Shown: positions 9,626 through 21,830 of the stretch, one piece after another
Position numbering within the stretch: position 1 is the first letter of the stretch
How the letters are laid out: every line of letters begins with the position of its first letter
Source of the DNA: Pegea sp. RAD2-039
Taxonomy: Eukaryota; Chordata; Thaliacea; Salpida; Salpidae
DNA length: 64,000 nucleotides
Assembly: GCA_034620365.1 (NCBI GenBank)
Contig: JAQGEQ010000131.1
Location: 62,001-126,000 of the forward strand
Direction of reading: 5' to 3'
The notes under the pieces: model-generated
The model's database searches: none
The model's input: only the letters and a program-made list of their open reading frames with translations
Told to the model about the DNA's origin: nothing
Position numbers and translations under genes: made by a program

Positions 9626-10427
9626 ACTTAAACAGATTTTAAAAAAATGAATAATCTGCTGTCAATCTAAAATAAATAGTATTTTTCGGAAAAAAGAGTA
9701 AAATATTTTGATTTTTAAAACAAATTCAAAACAAAAACTTATTTTAACATTTTTTACCATAAAATTATGATTTTTATTCCTGAAAATTGGTTTCTGGTAG
9801 AATGATGTAAAAATGAATTTCAATTTTCTTTCCAAGAAATATTAAACACCAAACTTCAATTGATCAATTTAAAAACACTGCTTAGTAATTATAAAAGTGT
9901 ATTTGCTTATTTTTTCATTTATATATCTGCTTATATATAACATAATTTTCAGGTAAACATTTATTTCAAATCATCAAAATTTGAAGAAAATAGCAGAAAA
10001 ACTCAGCATTAAGAGATATTAAAAAACGTTTAACAGAAAAATCTAAAAATAACGTTGAATGCTAAAGACTTTTTGTGAAATGTTGTCAATTAGAAAGCTT
10101 TTGTCAGGCTATTTTGAATTGTTTACTTTCATTAAATTTCTGTTGCAGTATTGACTATAGCAACAAACCACTTTAAAATGTATTTAAGATATTTTCTTGT
10201 AGAATATATATATATTTTTTAAGAAACTGTGAATAACTCTTTTTGATTCAAATTTGATTCTTGTTTTGATTAAAATTTGATTTTATCTAGCATAGAATTT
10301 AACACAAAGTTAATTCAGATTACAAACTAGCTGATTTTTATATAATATATTTTTTTTTTACTTTTTATCAAACTAAAAACTAAAACGTTTTGTTTACATG
10401 TAGCTCAACAAGTTGAAACTGAATTTA
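9626..10427. other. 5' flank of zinc-finger gene A
   Basis: It matches the reverse complement of 32,462-33,260 and of the corresponding part of D. It ends in a T-rich tract and TTTGTTTACATGTAG just before the coding region. That could be a 3' splice site (TGTAG/CTCAAC), so earlier exons are possible. None is recognised. Confidence 0.4.
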
Positions 10428-10943
10428 ATGGACGACAAATATGAATGTTTGATTTGTTGCAGACACTTTAGTTGCAGATCTCAGTTTATTAATCACGAAA
10501 GAATTCATACAGGTGAAAAACCATTTGAATGTATTGTTTGTGAAAAGAAGTTTAGTCAAAATTCACATCTCACAATACATAAAAGAACTCATACCGGTGA
10601 GAAACCATTTGAATGTAATGTTTGTGGAAAGAAGTTTAGTCAAAATTCAAACCTCTTAACACACGAAAGAACTCATACCGGTGAGAAACCATATGAATGT
10701 ATTGTTTGTGGAAAGAAGTTTAGTCAAAATTCAGAACTCACAAAACATGAAAGAATTCATACTGGTGAGAAACCATTTGAATGTATTGTTTGTGGAAAGA
10801 AGTTTAGTCAAAATTCAAACCTCTTAGCACACGAAAGAACTCACACTGGTGAGAAACCATTTGAATGTATTGTTTGTGGAAAAAAGTTTAGTCGAAATGA
10901 CCTTCTTTCACAACATAAAAGAACTCATAGTGGTGAAAAATAA
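10428..10943 (+). CDS. C2H2 zinc-finger protein, six fingers (paralog A)
   Basis: From ATG 10,428 to TAA 10,941-10,943, 171 codons. An upstream in-frame TTG at 10,413 is not needed. After a five-residue leader it has six tandem C2H2 fingers joined by TGEKP linkers. Finger 1 is [10 protein letters not shown]...INHERIH; fingers 3 and 5 share the QNSN helix; the last is [12 protein letters not shown]. Helix residues -1/3/6 are Q/H/I, Q/N/T, Q/E/K and Q/N/A in fingers 2-5 and R/L/Q in finger 6, so the middle fingers could prefer A-rich DNA (inference). Its paralogs have about 87 more residues between MDDK and finger 1; here that linker is cleanly missing. Downstream, 10,944-11,022 holds a dead seventh finger (VCGKHFLNHAILSYHQTT) behind stops. 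It is probably a nuclear DNA-binding protein and is intact. Confidence 0.75.
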   Translation: MDDKYECLICCRHFSCRSQFINHERIHTGEKPFECIVCEKKFSQNSHLTIHKRTHTGEKPFECNVCGKKFSQNSNLLTHERTHTGEKPYECIVCGKKFSQNSELTKHERIHTGEKPFECIVCGKKFSQNSNLLAHERTHTGEKPFECIVCGKKFSRNDLLSQHKRTHSGEK

Positions 10944-11022
10944 TTTGAATAATGGTTTGTGGAAAGCACTTTCTTAATCATGCAATTCTTTCATACCATC
11001 AAACAACTTACATTATTTAGAT

Positions 11023-12645
11023 TCAATTTAATCAGAAAAAAGATCAGATAAAGATCAATTTTGACTCATCCTAGTTTTTAGTATTTCTTGTTTTTTTTCT
11101 ATTATTTTTCTAACAACATTTTAGAGTTTCGTTGGTTTTAAGTATTTCTGATTTTTTCTTGTAATTTCAGCAAAAAACGTTTATGTTTATTTAAACGGTT
11201 ATTTATGGTTGTAGTAACTCTGTTGTGTTATTGACTATATACTTGAAAGCTTTTATCTCTTAATTTTTTAACTTTTAATTTGCAAACAGTTAATTAGTGT
11301 AAATCGATTTTCAATCTCTGGAATAGATAAACAAAATTTGATTAAATAATGAACATACAGTGCAGAATTTAGATAAATGTGAAAGTCTTAAATATTACAA
11401 TGAAGCAATGTTATTCTTTTTAAGAAAAGAAATTCTGCAAGTTTTGCTTATAATAAAATAAAAAGGCAAATAAGCGAGTATTTTGATGTAAGTGAGAGCA
11501 ATAAACATTATTTTGAAACAAAATTACTAAACTTGTATTTTCTATCACAATTTTAAGAAACGTAACAAATTTTTACGTAGTGAACGAGTCAAGAAAAGAC
11601 CTTAGGTTTAAATAATTGATAATTTATTAATCATTTATATTTCATAAAATTTTGAGTTGCTTGATTTTGAACTAGAATGCATAAAATATAAGAGTTCATA
11701 TGCAACCTTTTAGTAAGGTAACTAACATTCAAACCAAGAAGCAAACAAACAATATTTAGTAGTTGTGGAAGCACAAGGAATATCATCAAAAAAATTATTG
11801 AAATTTATGTGATACAGCTTAACCTCTAAAGATCTCAATTATTAGAATAAGAAAATTTAAAATAACTTCATACTGTTTGGAAAAATAAACTTTCAAATAG
11901 AATAAAAGAATATTATTTTTAATCACACTATAGTTAAACAAATGTGTTTGAATAAATAAACCTAAATAGATACTGGTATTATACAGCATGTAAACGCGAT
12001 GATAACATTTTATTTGAGTCTTATTATGAGAAAATGAAAAGTTTTTTTGAAAAATTGAAAAATTATTCGATATTTTTTAACAAATCGTTTGATAAAAATT
12101 TGTTTCAGATTTCATTATAAGCACCATAAACATAATGAATTGTGGTTTAACTTATAACTTAAATTAGATTTCACTATAGATTGCTAGTTTACTGCTAACT
12201 AGCAGAGGTTTAATTTCTTGTATAAAATTTTTGTTATACACTTTGCTGTAAATGAAATAAATAATTTATATGTTTGGTTATTGTGTTGTTTTTTTTTAAT
12301 ATATAATATTGTTTTTAAGATAAAAATTATTTCAGGAAAAAAAATCTATGTTTATTTTTTTCCAAAAAATTAAGATTAAATAATATTAAAAAAATAACAA
12401 CAATTTAAAATTTTTCTTCAGTCAACTATATAAGAAAATATTTCAAAATCTTAAAACGAAAAGAATATAAAATTTGTAAAAGGTTAACATTCACTAATAT
12501 TATCACTAACTTCCTTTCTTAATTTTACTGCAAATTTATTTTAAAGTTGATTAATTCAGTTATAAAACAAATTTTTTTTTCATAATTTTAATAATCTAGG
12601 CTAATAAGCTAGGCTAACTAAGATCGATATAATTTTCGGATGTTT
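11023..12645. other. Non-coding part of duplicon A
   Basis: It matches the reverse complement of 30,140-31,780 in C and 58,940-60,600 in D, and in part 22,340-22,800 in B. It is AT-rich, and no reading frame is preserved across copies. Confidence 0.5.
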
Positions 12646-12903
12646 TTAAGTGGAATAGAAAAATTTTTGACTTTTGAAGCATTTATAGAGATTTGAGGTT
12701 AATACTGGGAACAAGAAAACACTCTTCAAACGACATCTTTTCTTTACTTTGAAAAAACTATTTTCTTTAACACTTTCTTCCAATTTATAAACATAATCAC
12801 TAAGATGTAAGTTCTTATAGATACTATGGTTTAAATATAAACCAGTTATAATAATTATATTAAACTCGATAGTCTTGATACTTGCAAGAACAAACCAACT
12901 CAA
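12646..12903 (-). CDS. Unknown 86-residue frame, duplicon A copy
   Basis: This is one of three copies of the same open frame (also 29,877-30,137 and 58,677-58,937). The shared core includes ASIKTIEFNIIII, SIYKNL, LSDYVYKLEESVKENSFF and FPVLTSNLYK. This copy has SWFVL at its start where the others have CSCKY. I recognise no family. The frame stays open in all three, but differences look scattered over codon positions, so the openness may only reflect recent duplication. It could be a terminal exon of a decayed gene lying antisense to the zinc-finger gene. Confidence 0.3.
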   Translation of the reverse strand: MSWFVLASIKTIEFNIIIITGLYLNHSIYKNLHLSDYVYKLEESVKENSFFKVKKRCRLKSVFLFPVLTSNLYKCFKSQKFFYST

Positions 12904-13239
12904 TTAACCAATCAAAACAAACTAAAGTTGACTTAAGTGTGGTAATTAATGACTAGTCAGTCTGAAGTACATGCTCGCTAAACTCCGTTTTGCATAATTT
13001 GTGTATCTCTTTTGAGCAAACAATTTGTCTAAAAACATGCAATTTATTTGCATTTGAATACTAAACAAATATTAGCAAATCACAACATATTAAAAGTTCT
13101 CTAAGAAAGCTGATTGCTGTTACATAAGCTTGGCAGTGATAAAATTAGTATTGAGAAAATCAAACAATGTTTCAAAAGTTCCAAGCAAAATGATCTTTCA
13201 TTGATTTAATTTTTTATAAGGAATATGCAACTCCAAAGT

Positions 13240-13560
13240 GAAAAAATATTTTTACTAAAACCATTTCATATGAAAAGTTACTAACATTAAAATCTTTTAG
13301 CTTATATACTCTAACAAAATAATCATCTTGAGGTATCCAATAAACGCATCCAGGTAAAGCAATTTTGTCTGTCAGAAAAGAATCAGAATTCCAATAAAAT
13401 TTATGTCTTTTTAAATCATCAGGTTTTTACTGTTTTTCAAACTGTAATTTATTTTTAAATATTTTATTTGCGAAAATGTATTGAAACATTGTATTTTGCA
13501 AAATGTAGAACTTGTTTTCTTTTATCTCGCACTCTTTTACAAATTTAGAAAACTTTGATT
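13240..13560 (-). pseudogene. Relic of unknown coding segment (duplicon A)
   Basis: The minus strand carries the sequence best preserved at 58,150-58,377: FLTDKIALPGCVYWIPQDD, then a FVRVYKL-like stretch and FSYEMVLVKIFF. A frame change after KIFF and an upstream TAA break it. Upstream in the same frame (about 13,440-13,560) it is again open (VKECEIKENKFYILQN). I do not know the protein. Confidence 0.35.
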
Positions 13561-15435
13561 ACTTATTAAAATATTTGTAAGTTAGAAAATGTGTTATAAT
13601 TGTTTAATAATCATTTTTAATTTAATTTTATTTATTAATTTTTTAATTAGTTTAAAAACATTGAACTGGTTAGATTTGTAGCACCACAGACAACAGAATT
13701 TAACCATTTTTACATTATTTTTTTATAAATAATAACCTTTAAAATTTGTATTACTTTTTAACGCTGAAAAAATTTTTTAAATACCATTTTACTTAGAAAA
13801 AAAATGTCATTTGTTTAAAAGTAAAATATATATTAAGATAGAAAAGAATAAATTGAAACAACTTTCGAAGAGTCAAATTTGCTGTGCACTCAAGTGAGAC
13901 ATTTCAACAAAGAGTTTTTACAGTCTACCCCAAGTAATAATTGTTATAAAATTATCGAAATGCAAATTTTATTTTATGAAGCTTTGTTTTTGAACCAACT
14001 TTAAGTTTTTATTTCCGAGTATCTTTTTTCTGAAAATATATTTTTAGTTGAGCTATTATTAATAATTATTACATTACTACTGTATCTTTGATGAATTTAT
14101 TCTTAATATTTTTGATTTTAATTAGATTCAATAATTAAGTAAATTTCATTGAGTTATAAGATTACAAAAACAAACTTTTTGATTATTTTTATATTTACCA
14201 GCTTATTAGTTCTATAAGTGTTATTTGTTTTTTAAACACTGTGGAGATTTGTACGAGTTTTTGACAAAGCTAATATAAAATTCGAAACTTTTTAGATTGG
14301 GATAATCTTTAGAAATACAATACATAGAGAAAGAGTTTTTAATTTTTTTTTTTAACCTAAAAAAATAATTTTAATCCTGGCTTTGTGGGTTTCTTCTTAC
14401 AGCGATAAATCAGTGTTTAACCCACAAACACTAGAATAAAAATCCTTTTTTAATAAGCAATTTTTAACAGCAATTCTAATTTTATTCTAACAACATTGCG
14501 TGTAAATATGAAATTCTATATAACTTAATTTGAAGTCGACTACGTGTCGATAAAACCTTTACAAATATTGAAGTATTTAAAAACATGGTAGTCTATAAAT
14601 CGTAAATTAACTTTTGATAGATTCTGTTTCATTTATTAATAATCTTTAACTTTAGTTATTTGAAAGTGTAATTTTATCAAGCTAAAACTTCATTATTATT
14701 CACAACAACAGTCTTTGATTTCATTAATTTATTGTATCTTTGAATGACGGAAATAAATCAAAATTCATAATTGTTTTAGAAAGAACAGAACTACTCTAAA
14801 AGTAAAAATAAAATACAATCAATTTTAAATCAAATCAAATTTTATAAAACAAACTAGAATAAGAAGATGAGCAAAGTGAATTTAGAAGTTTAATTTTCAA
14901 AATTATCAAAATTACTTTGCTAAGAATGAATATAAAATGGAAATCTTTATTTTATAGTTAATAATCTTAAAATTTTCTTATTAGCTCTTAACAATGAAAA
15001 AAATTTTAAAAATATTATTTTAAATTAGAAAATAATTTTAACAAAAAAAATTAGGATTTTTTAATTTTTACTCCTTTTTTAATCTACAGTAGAAAAACAA
15101 ATTTAATTAGGCTATTTTAAGTTAAGATTATTATTTTAAATGTTATGATATAAACGTTTTCCAAAATTTATTATCTTGGACAAAATATATAAAACCATTT
15201 TAAAAATAAATACTATTTAAAAAAATGAAAAACATCATCCAAATTATATTTAAAGGTGTTTTATTTTTAAAAATAGTATTTATTGTTTATTTTTTGCTAT
15301 AAAAAACTCATTTTAGAGTGTGAATTATTAACTATTACTAGAAAGATTGTAGATGAAGATTTATTAAGCTTAAAGATTTAAAATATAAACATCTGAACTT
15401 TTAAAAACTTTTAGTAACAGAACAATAAACAGTGA
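13561..15435 (+). repeat. Repeat G, copy 1
   Basis: It is shared with 41,400-43,420 (same strand) and 56,180-57,990 (opposite strand). Landmarks are GCACCACAnACAACAGA near 13,680, a GACTACGTGTCGATAAAACC block near 14,538, and GATTGTAGATGAAGATTTAT near 15,344. It has no coding capacity. A stem-loop lies at 14,382-14,428. The copies differ by many small changes and local rearrangements. Confidence 0.7.
14382..14428. repeat. Stem-loop in repeat G
   Basis: TTTGTGGGTT at 14,382-14,391 pairs with AACCCACAAA at 14,419-14,428, a perfect 10-bp stem with a 27-base loop. In the 42.4-kb copy the left arm has mutated while the right is kept, so the stem is not under clear selection. Confidence 0.5.
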
Positions 15436-18400
15436 AAGCTGACACGGTATAAACTATTTCTTGTAAAATTCAAAAAAACATGTTAATCTATAAGATGCTG
15501 ATGACGTCATTTTTATGGATTAGACTTATAGTAATCAATAACAAATTTATCTCAGCATAAGATTAAAAAGATTTGAAATCATTTCTTTTGAGTATTTGTA
15601 GTTGGCCTTCATAGGTAATCTGCCAATATCAGATCTTATTTTAAAGCAATAATTTATCAAAAGCAATTTGGTTAAAGTAGAAAATTTCAATAATTTTTTT
15701 ATTGTTTTCAAAGTTTTTATTTAAACGTATAACGTAAACATGTATTTTCAAAGAAGAAATACTCATCTGTTAAGATGTTTTAATCGTGTTTATAATTTAA
15801 CCTTTTTGTGAGAAGCATTAAAAAAGTGTTTGAAATGAGCTCACAAACACAAGGAAAGTATGTTGTCATATAAGGCCTTTAGTTTATCATCTAATTATCA
15901 TTTAATTTTCTTGTAGAATTATTTCAATCTTACTACTTTTGAAAACTGATACTGTCAGTTGCATTTAACAAAAAGATCTACGTTGTTTAACGATATAAAG
16001 AACGCTGTGGACTTGTGTAATTCTTTCATATTTTGTGTCATTTTTTTGTTTATTAAACTTTTAAATGACGTTTTCGTATTTAAAAAAATATGTAGAATGT
16101 TTCATCTAAAAATTTCCAAATTTTATTTGTTTTAGTTGTGTTGATGTCATCATTTTACTTTAAAGAAGTACGTATTCTTAATTGTTTTTAATTAACCCTA
16201 CCAAGATAACAGTTATGATAAACAATCTGTTTATAAAAGTATTGTTGAAATTAAATTCATTCGTTTTTGTTTAAAAGACGACGTTTCAAATAATAACATT
16301 TTTTTTGTATTTTGAACCTTTTTAATGCAGTATTGTTTCTGTAACAGATTTAATTCTATTTTAATTATAATTTACATTTTGAACTAACCAAGTTTATAAA
16401 ACTGCAGGTTTTTAATCTTAATGCTACTAAAGTAATTTATTTTATTTTTTAAATTAAAAGAAGAAAAGGGTGTATTCATGTAGAAATAGAAGTTTTTTTT
16501 TTTGTTTAGCTTAAAAGGTTGTACAATTTATTTTAAAAACATATTTATTCGTTTATAAAACCATAATACGATGTCAGTTTATATAGAATTTATCTTTTTA
16601 AATAAATTAAATTAATCTGTTTCAACAGCTTATACAGTTTTTGAAATATAAAAACCAATAGATTCAGTTAGATGAGAACATGATCAGCTTTTGTTTGTAA
16701 AAATAGAATAATTCCAACTACAGTTTTGATAGGTTCTTTATATATCTTATCCTTTTAAATGCTTTTAGTTCAAATAAAATAATTTCTTTTTGTTTTTTAA
16801 CTGATGAATTAAAAGTATAAGCAAGCTATCTAGAGTAGAGTAACTTATTCACAAACATCGGGAAAAATTGTGCCAACTGCATTCAAAGAAAATTTTGTTT
16901 CCATATGGAGTGTGTAACATATAATGTTCAACGAACAAGAAACATATTTTAAAAAACTTTGTTAGAAATATTTACCTAAGAATAGCTAATGTTTTGTTTG
17001 TATCAACATTTAATGTGTACCTTTTTCAAAAATACGTAATTTTGTTACACTTTTCAAACATTAGAATCGAATAAACTAGTCTTGTAACATTATTTATATG
17101 GAATGTCTCTTTTGTCACTTTACAACTAAAATAATTTATTTGTAGTTTTAAATATAAAAATCTCTAAATACTACTTATCACAGTACTACAAGATTTTAAC
17201 CTTCAAAATTGTAACTTTATAAAATTATTTGAAATAAAAGGAGAAGTTCAATCATTCCTGAATACATTTGGAGCGAACGAATCAATTCTTTTTGTTTGAA
17301 CGTTGACATTTAAATCATAAACATTTTATTTGCATTTATCACTTTAGTTATATAGTATTTTTCTTTATTAATCTCAATTCTATTTATAATTTACATTTGA
17401 AACTAAACACAAGATAAATTTTATTTTTGTTTACTTTGTATATTAGATATAACTTTTATTTTAAATAAAAGTCGAATGAATTTACTGAAAAATTTTGGTA
17501 TCGAGTTTTTGTAAAAATAAAAAATTATATATTTTGTTAGATGTGTTTTTGCAAATAGAAAAATGATTAATCTAGAATTAAATATAAATTTTTAAACATT
17601 TATTAAATTTTAGACATATAAGCAATTTAATCTGAAACATTCTATTTAAATATAATATATAAATATCGTATTTCAGATTCTTCAAAACAATTAAAAACAA
17701 AATACATGCAATTGAAGAGATTATAGCAAAAGTTCTCTAAATTACTAGATTAAATTGTGCGTTAATCTAAATTAATTAATCTTAATTAATGTATTTAATA
17801 ATTCAGTTAAATTGTATAAAAAAAGTTATTTTTCATAATAAATAGGCTAGGTCAAAGTGCTTCGGATAGATCTATTTTTCTTAACTAATGAAGCCTCTTA
17901 AATACTTCTTGACTAAAATTTTTTTGCGTCAAACCAAAAACAAAACTAATTTGTTTTGATTTTTTTTCATTAATAAAAAATGCCGGGCATATTGCCATAT
18001 GTTTGTAATTTAAATTTATTCTCTACGCCACAAACTTTATACTGAAACAACTTTACAGATACTGATTAAACCAATGAACATTTGCTTTTTTATACAAATA
18101 AAATCTTTGTGAATAGAATACATTTTGGAGTTGAATAAATTTCAACAAATAATAAAATAATATTAATGTTGACGTGGGCAGTTGTGACATTCAATTTTGT
18201 CATCAATTTAAATGTTCTATTCCGAAGCTACTTGTATTTTATCATTGATATTAACATTTTTGTGGCTTAACAGTGGAAAGCAGCTTAGAAAGTTTATTTT
18301 AAATTATAATGTTTTCAAAAACATCAGAAATTTCTCTATCTGTTGATGTCAAAGATTTATAAAACTCAAGTTTTTAAAATGACACAACAGATTGATTTTA

Positions 18401-18602
18401 AATGCTTAATTTTCATAAATATCAATTTCATTAATTTTTTTTACTAAAGTATATTCCTCTAGTTAACTGCATTTTAACAAACTAAATTAACATTAGATTA
18501 CGTTTTTAACTAGCTTGAGAGCAAAAAAAATTCTACATTTTTTTTTGGTGAAATAGTTGAAAGATTGTAGAAATGTTTATTGGTGTAACAATAGTTATTT
18601 GT
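15436..18602. other. AT-rich DNA, largely unassigned
   Basis: I see no gene over about 3 kb apart from a possible PHD relic (16,854-16,952). A single TGACGTCA lies at 15,502-15,509 in a GCTGATGACGTCAT context like those of the two clusters. No similarity to the duplicons was found. Confidence 0.4.
16854..16952 (+). pseudogene. Possible PHD-type zinc-finger relic
   Basis: The open stretch reads NIGKNCANCIQRKFCFHMECV and then a basic tail to a TAA. The order CxxC, then FHxxC, resembles the middle of the LINE PHD finger (DCIKCLSRFHLTC). Only one half of the finger is present and nothing recognisable flanks it. It could be a remnant of another LINE family or chance. Confidence 0.25.
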
Positions 18603-19981
18603 TACATGTCTTCAGTTATCCCTCAGATACGTACTTTTTTGTTTTTAGCTAATTGGAATTACTAATAATGATTATAATTATTTTATGATTATCTAATATA
18701 TTGCTATAATGCCATGACTGAAAATGGTATGTACCTTGACAATAATTTTTTTTAGTCTTAATTTTCTCATGGCTGAATTTAATTAAGTAAAAATTAACTA
18801 AACAAGAAGATAATAACGTTCCACTGTAAATATATTTCAGAACTAAATTTGAAAATCTAAATCAAAGAAATTTATATAATACAATAATTTAATAAATAAT
18901 TAACATAATGTTTAAATAGTAAGTAATTATACATTATTTTGGTAAAACAATTTATTATTTAATAATAGTTTTTTTATCCCAAAAAAAACTTTCTTTTCAA
19001 AATAAAAAAGAGACTAATAATTCTATTCGATATTTTATATGAAAAAATTAATTATGTAATCTTTTTATTATTTAAGGTTTTAAGAAATAAACAACTTTCT
19101 GTTTATTTTTCTATTTAGTGTTCAAAACATCCCCTAAACCAAAATCTTAATAAGTTTTCAACATACTTGGTTTTCTTACTTTCATGTTATAATTTATCTT
19201 ATAGAAAATTCTTTATTTTGATAAGTAAAGATTTTAATGTAAAAAAAGTTTTAATAAGATTTTTTTTATAAAATAAGGACTTTAAAAAATAAAATTTTAT
19301 ATATAAATGTATTTAAAAATTTTTTTATATTTTTCTTTATATTCAAATTGTTTTAGTCATTTTTATTTCAGAAATAAATTTTTGTAAACTTTAAATTATC
19401 ATTTAGATGATTTAAACATATTAAAAAAGATATTGTTTTTTTATTATTTTTGAAATAGAAGCTATCACAAAATAATTTCTATCTTAAATTGTTTATGAAT
19501 TTTTTTTTAGTCCATCAAAGAATGTTTTGGATTTCAATGTAAAACCAATTAATTATAAAAAGAAAACTTTAAAAAGCTATTTATGATATAATAATTCCGA
19601 AATATATTAAATCATAGCAAAATTTTCATACAACTACTTATAATGAATACAAATCCATTTTTAAGAAGTTTATTAAAGATCTCTTTTTCAGAAAACTTTG
19701 ATTTGTAACTTTATTCTAAATGTTTTGATAAAGTAAGTCTTATATTCTTCTAAAAAATTTCATTTTTATAAGAATTGCTTTTAGGTTAAAAAAAATACTG
19801 TTTATTTTTTGTTTCATTAGAAACAAATTTTTTAACATATCAACAATTACATTCTTATAAACAAAATCATCTGATATAGCTCTCACCAATATTCGGCCTA
19901 ACTAGTTAGATTAGAATAAAAACATCTCGTTTAAAAAAATGATTGTTTTATTTGGGGAAAATTAGTCGTAGTTTTAGTCTA

Positions 19982-20093
19982 TTTGAAAGAAATCATACTG
20001 GTGAGAAGACATATGAATGTACTATGTGGAAGAAAATTCACTAATAATTCCAATCTTTTAACTCATGAATGAACATATACAGACGATAATTAG
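19982..20093 (+). pseudogene. C2H2 zinc-finger relic (copy F)
   Basis: The plus strand reads FERNHTGEKTYECTMW, then after a one-base frame break [14 protein letters not shown] followed by a stop. This is one finger end, one broken finger and a TGEK linker. It is the same relic as at 5,072-5,280 but shorter. Confidence 0.6.
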
Positions 20094-20099
20094 GCATAA

Positions 20100-20880
20100 T
20101 TAAAAAAGGTTATTACAAAAGAGATTAAGGGCTGAATATAAAAAGAAGGTTGATTAAGAAAAGATGGAAAAACTAATAAAGCTAATAAGATGGCTATAAC
20201 CTATAAAGTAAGACAAAATATGCATCATGAAAAGAAAAACAAATATAAAAAATTTGGAAAAAAATTACTTAGGTAATGGCAAATTTCGAGTGATTGAAGG
20301 AAAAAAAAATTTGAAAAGAAAAGAAAGTACGAAACATAAACGAGATCACAAGAAACAATTAACCGAGCTACTAAAGAAGTAAACTTAAAATAGCTGAAAA
20401 TAAAGTCAGAAATATATAAGGTATAATTAAAGATGGTTAATCGAGGAAAGATAAACAAAAATGAGCTCAGCAGATTGTTAAAATGATATTTAATAATAGT
20501 AATATTTTATTTGATGGTGCAAACGGAGCCACTATGACCTTGGCACTGGCTGCAGTAGCTACCTTGCACAGTTTCTTCAGGTTATCGGGGGGCTTATATG
20601 GGTTATGTTAAATTTTGAATTTGCGGTTTACTCAACAAATTTTTTAAAAACAAATAAATTTATTTTAATAATAAAAGTATTCACCATTATTTTCTTTACA
20701 TTATTTGTTATCAGTTTATTTTTAGACTTTGTTTTCTAAATTTATAATTTACTAAACAAACTATTTCTATGAAATTCTTAAATAGGTATAAATTTTGATC
20801 ATTTTTTGTTTGAAAAGTTTAATAAACGTTAAAGAAAAAAGAAAAATTTAGTAAGGAAACTTACGGATGCATTATTAAAG
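20100..20880. other. Insert specific to repeat copy F
   Basis: It is largely absent from copy E. 20,113-20,460 is purine-rich on the plus strand (GAAAA-type runs) with no clear frame; the 77-codon minus-strand frame at 20,225-20,458 is low-complexity and not called. 20,513-20,610 is an island of much higher G+C. Confidence 0.5.
20513..20610. other. GC-rich island, about 100 bp, possibly foreign coding fragment
   Basis: It stands out sharply from its AT-rich surroundings. The minus strand is open and uses G/C-ending codons: HNPYKPPDNLKKLCKVATAA, continuing with AKVIVAPFAPS. The plus strand is also open (DGANGATMTLALAAVATLHS). I recognise neither. It may be a transposon fragment or a captured exon. 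Confidence 0.4.
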
Positions 20881-21429
20881 TATTAAATGATTGTTGTTTC
20901 TTTTGAAAATATCATTGGCTGGAACAGCTGTAGAAAAGGATTAAAACAATTATTTTCTGGATTTTAAACAATAAAAGGTTTTTGTTAGCTTGAAAACCTA
21001 AACTTTTATCAATATAGTAGCTAACATTATCTGTCTAAGCTTTTGTTTCATAATAATTTCTGCATACTTTTATACTGCTTTTTATTTAATAATGTTTGAA
21101 AAAACATAAAAATTGTTTTTTACTTTAATTGTAGTTTTTCAACTAAACTTGTAATATATTTTATTCCTGTTGTAAGCTTTTGAATCTGTCATTTTTACTT
21201 CAGTAATTTTTTTTCAATATCTAAGATAATAAATTCTTACTTTTTCAAAAGTGTTATAATTTTTTATGATGCTCTTATGCAGGAAATTCTGCAGATCTTT
21301 TTAATCTGCTAAAGTTTAACAGATAATAGACAATTTATCAAATTCTGTGGAAAAATTGATCTGTGTGACTACTTGTGTCATTACAGAATGCGTTTTTGCA
21401 TCAGATGATCAGATTATGTAACATAACAA

Positions 21430-21807
21430 TATTTTATTTGATTAAGTACTTATACTTTGAGATAAAGTTATTTCTAGGAAGTGATTTGTATATTATATAT
21501 TTATTATATATTGTGGTTGGTGAAAGTAAAAATCATCTACAAAACTATGGTGGATCCACATAAAACTACCATGAACTTACGATCGAATATAAAGAAAATT
21601 TCTGACAAACAAACTTCATCAAAGCAAGATTGCAATGGCAGTTGCCAATCTTGCAATAAAATTTTCTCTGGTGAAGATCCGGTAATAAAATACTTTAAAT
21701 ATCTCTCCTGCTTTCATCTGAACTTTCCTGCTTTGACCATTAAATTGTTTGTAATTTGGTGTTGCCACAAAACCACTGGTTGCGTCATCATCAATATAAA
21801 ATCATAA
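21430..21807 (+). pseudogene. LINE family A 5' UTR and truncated PHD ORF1 (copy F)
   Basis: The 5' UTR block GATAAAGTTATTTCTAGGAA is at 21,461. ATG 21,547 opens 86 codons to TAA 21,805-21,807 with no internal stop, unlike copy E. It reads NLRSN, then SSKQDCNGSCQSCNKIFSGED, then LSCFHLNFPALT. Of the PHD ligands only the first CxxC pair and the histidine remain. After about 75 residues the protein diverges from LINE ORF1 and ends at the TGACGTCA block. It is probably non-functional. An earlier in-frame ATG at 21,481 lies in the 5' UTR and is unlikely. Confidence 0.6.
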
Positions 21808-21830
21808 ACGTCCAACTCACAAACTTATCA

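Larger units (their letters stand above)
8860..15435 (-). repeat. Segmental duplicon A (inverted relative to C and D)
   Basis: This is the reverse complement of duplicon D and, in part, C. Anchors: 8,870-8,950 matches 34,860-34,960; 9,060-9,120 matches 34,690-34,770; 9,640-10,400 matches 32,480-33,250; the zinc-finger gene at 10,428 matches those at 32,461 and 61,441; 12,646-12,903 matches 29,877-30,137; 13,460-15,435 matches 56,180-58,110. A piece equivalent to about 33,300-34,690 is missing and a family A fragment sits in its place (9,400-9,625). The order is kept, so this is one segmental duplication followed by inversion. Confidence 0.8.

Noticed and set aside
20225..20458. 77-codon minus-strand frame of Phe/Leu/Tyr
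   Set aside because: It is the antisense of a purine-rich tract; low complexity, not a membrane protein.
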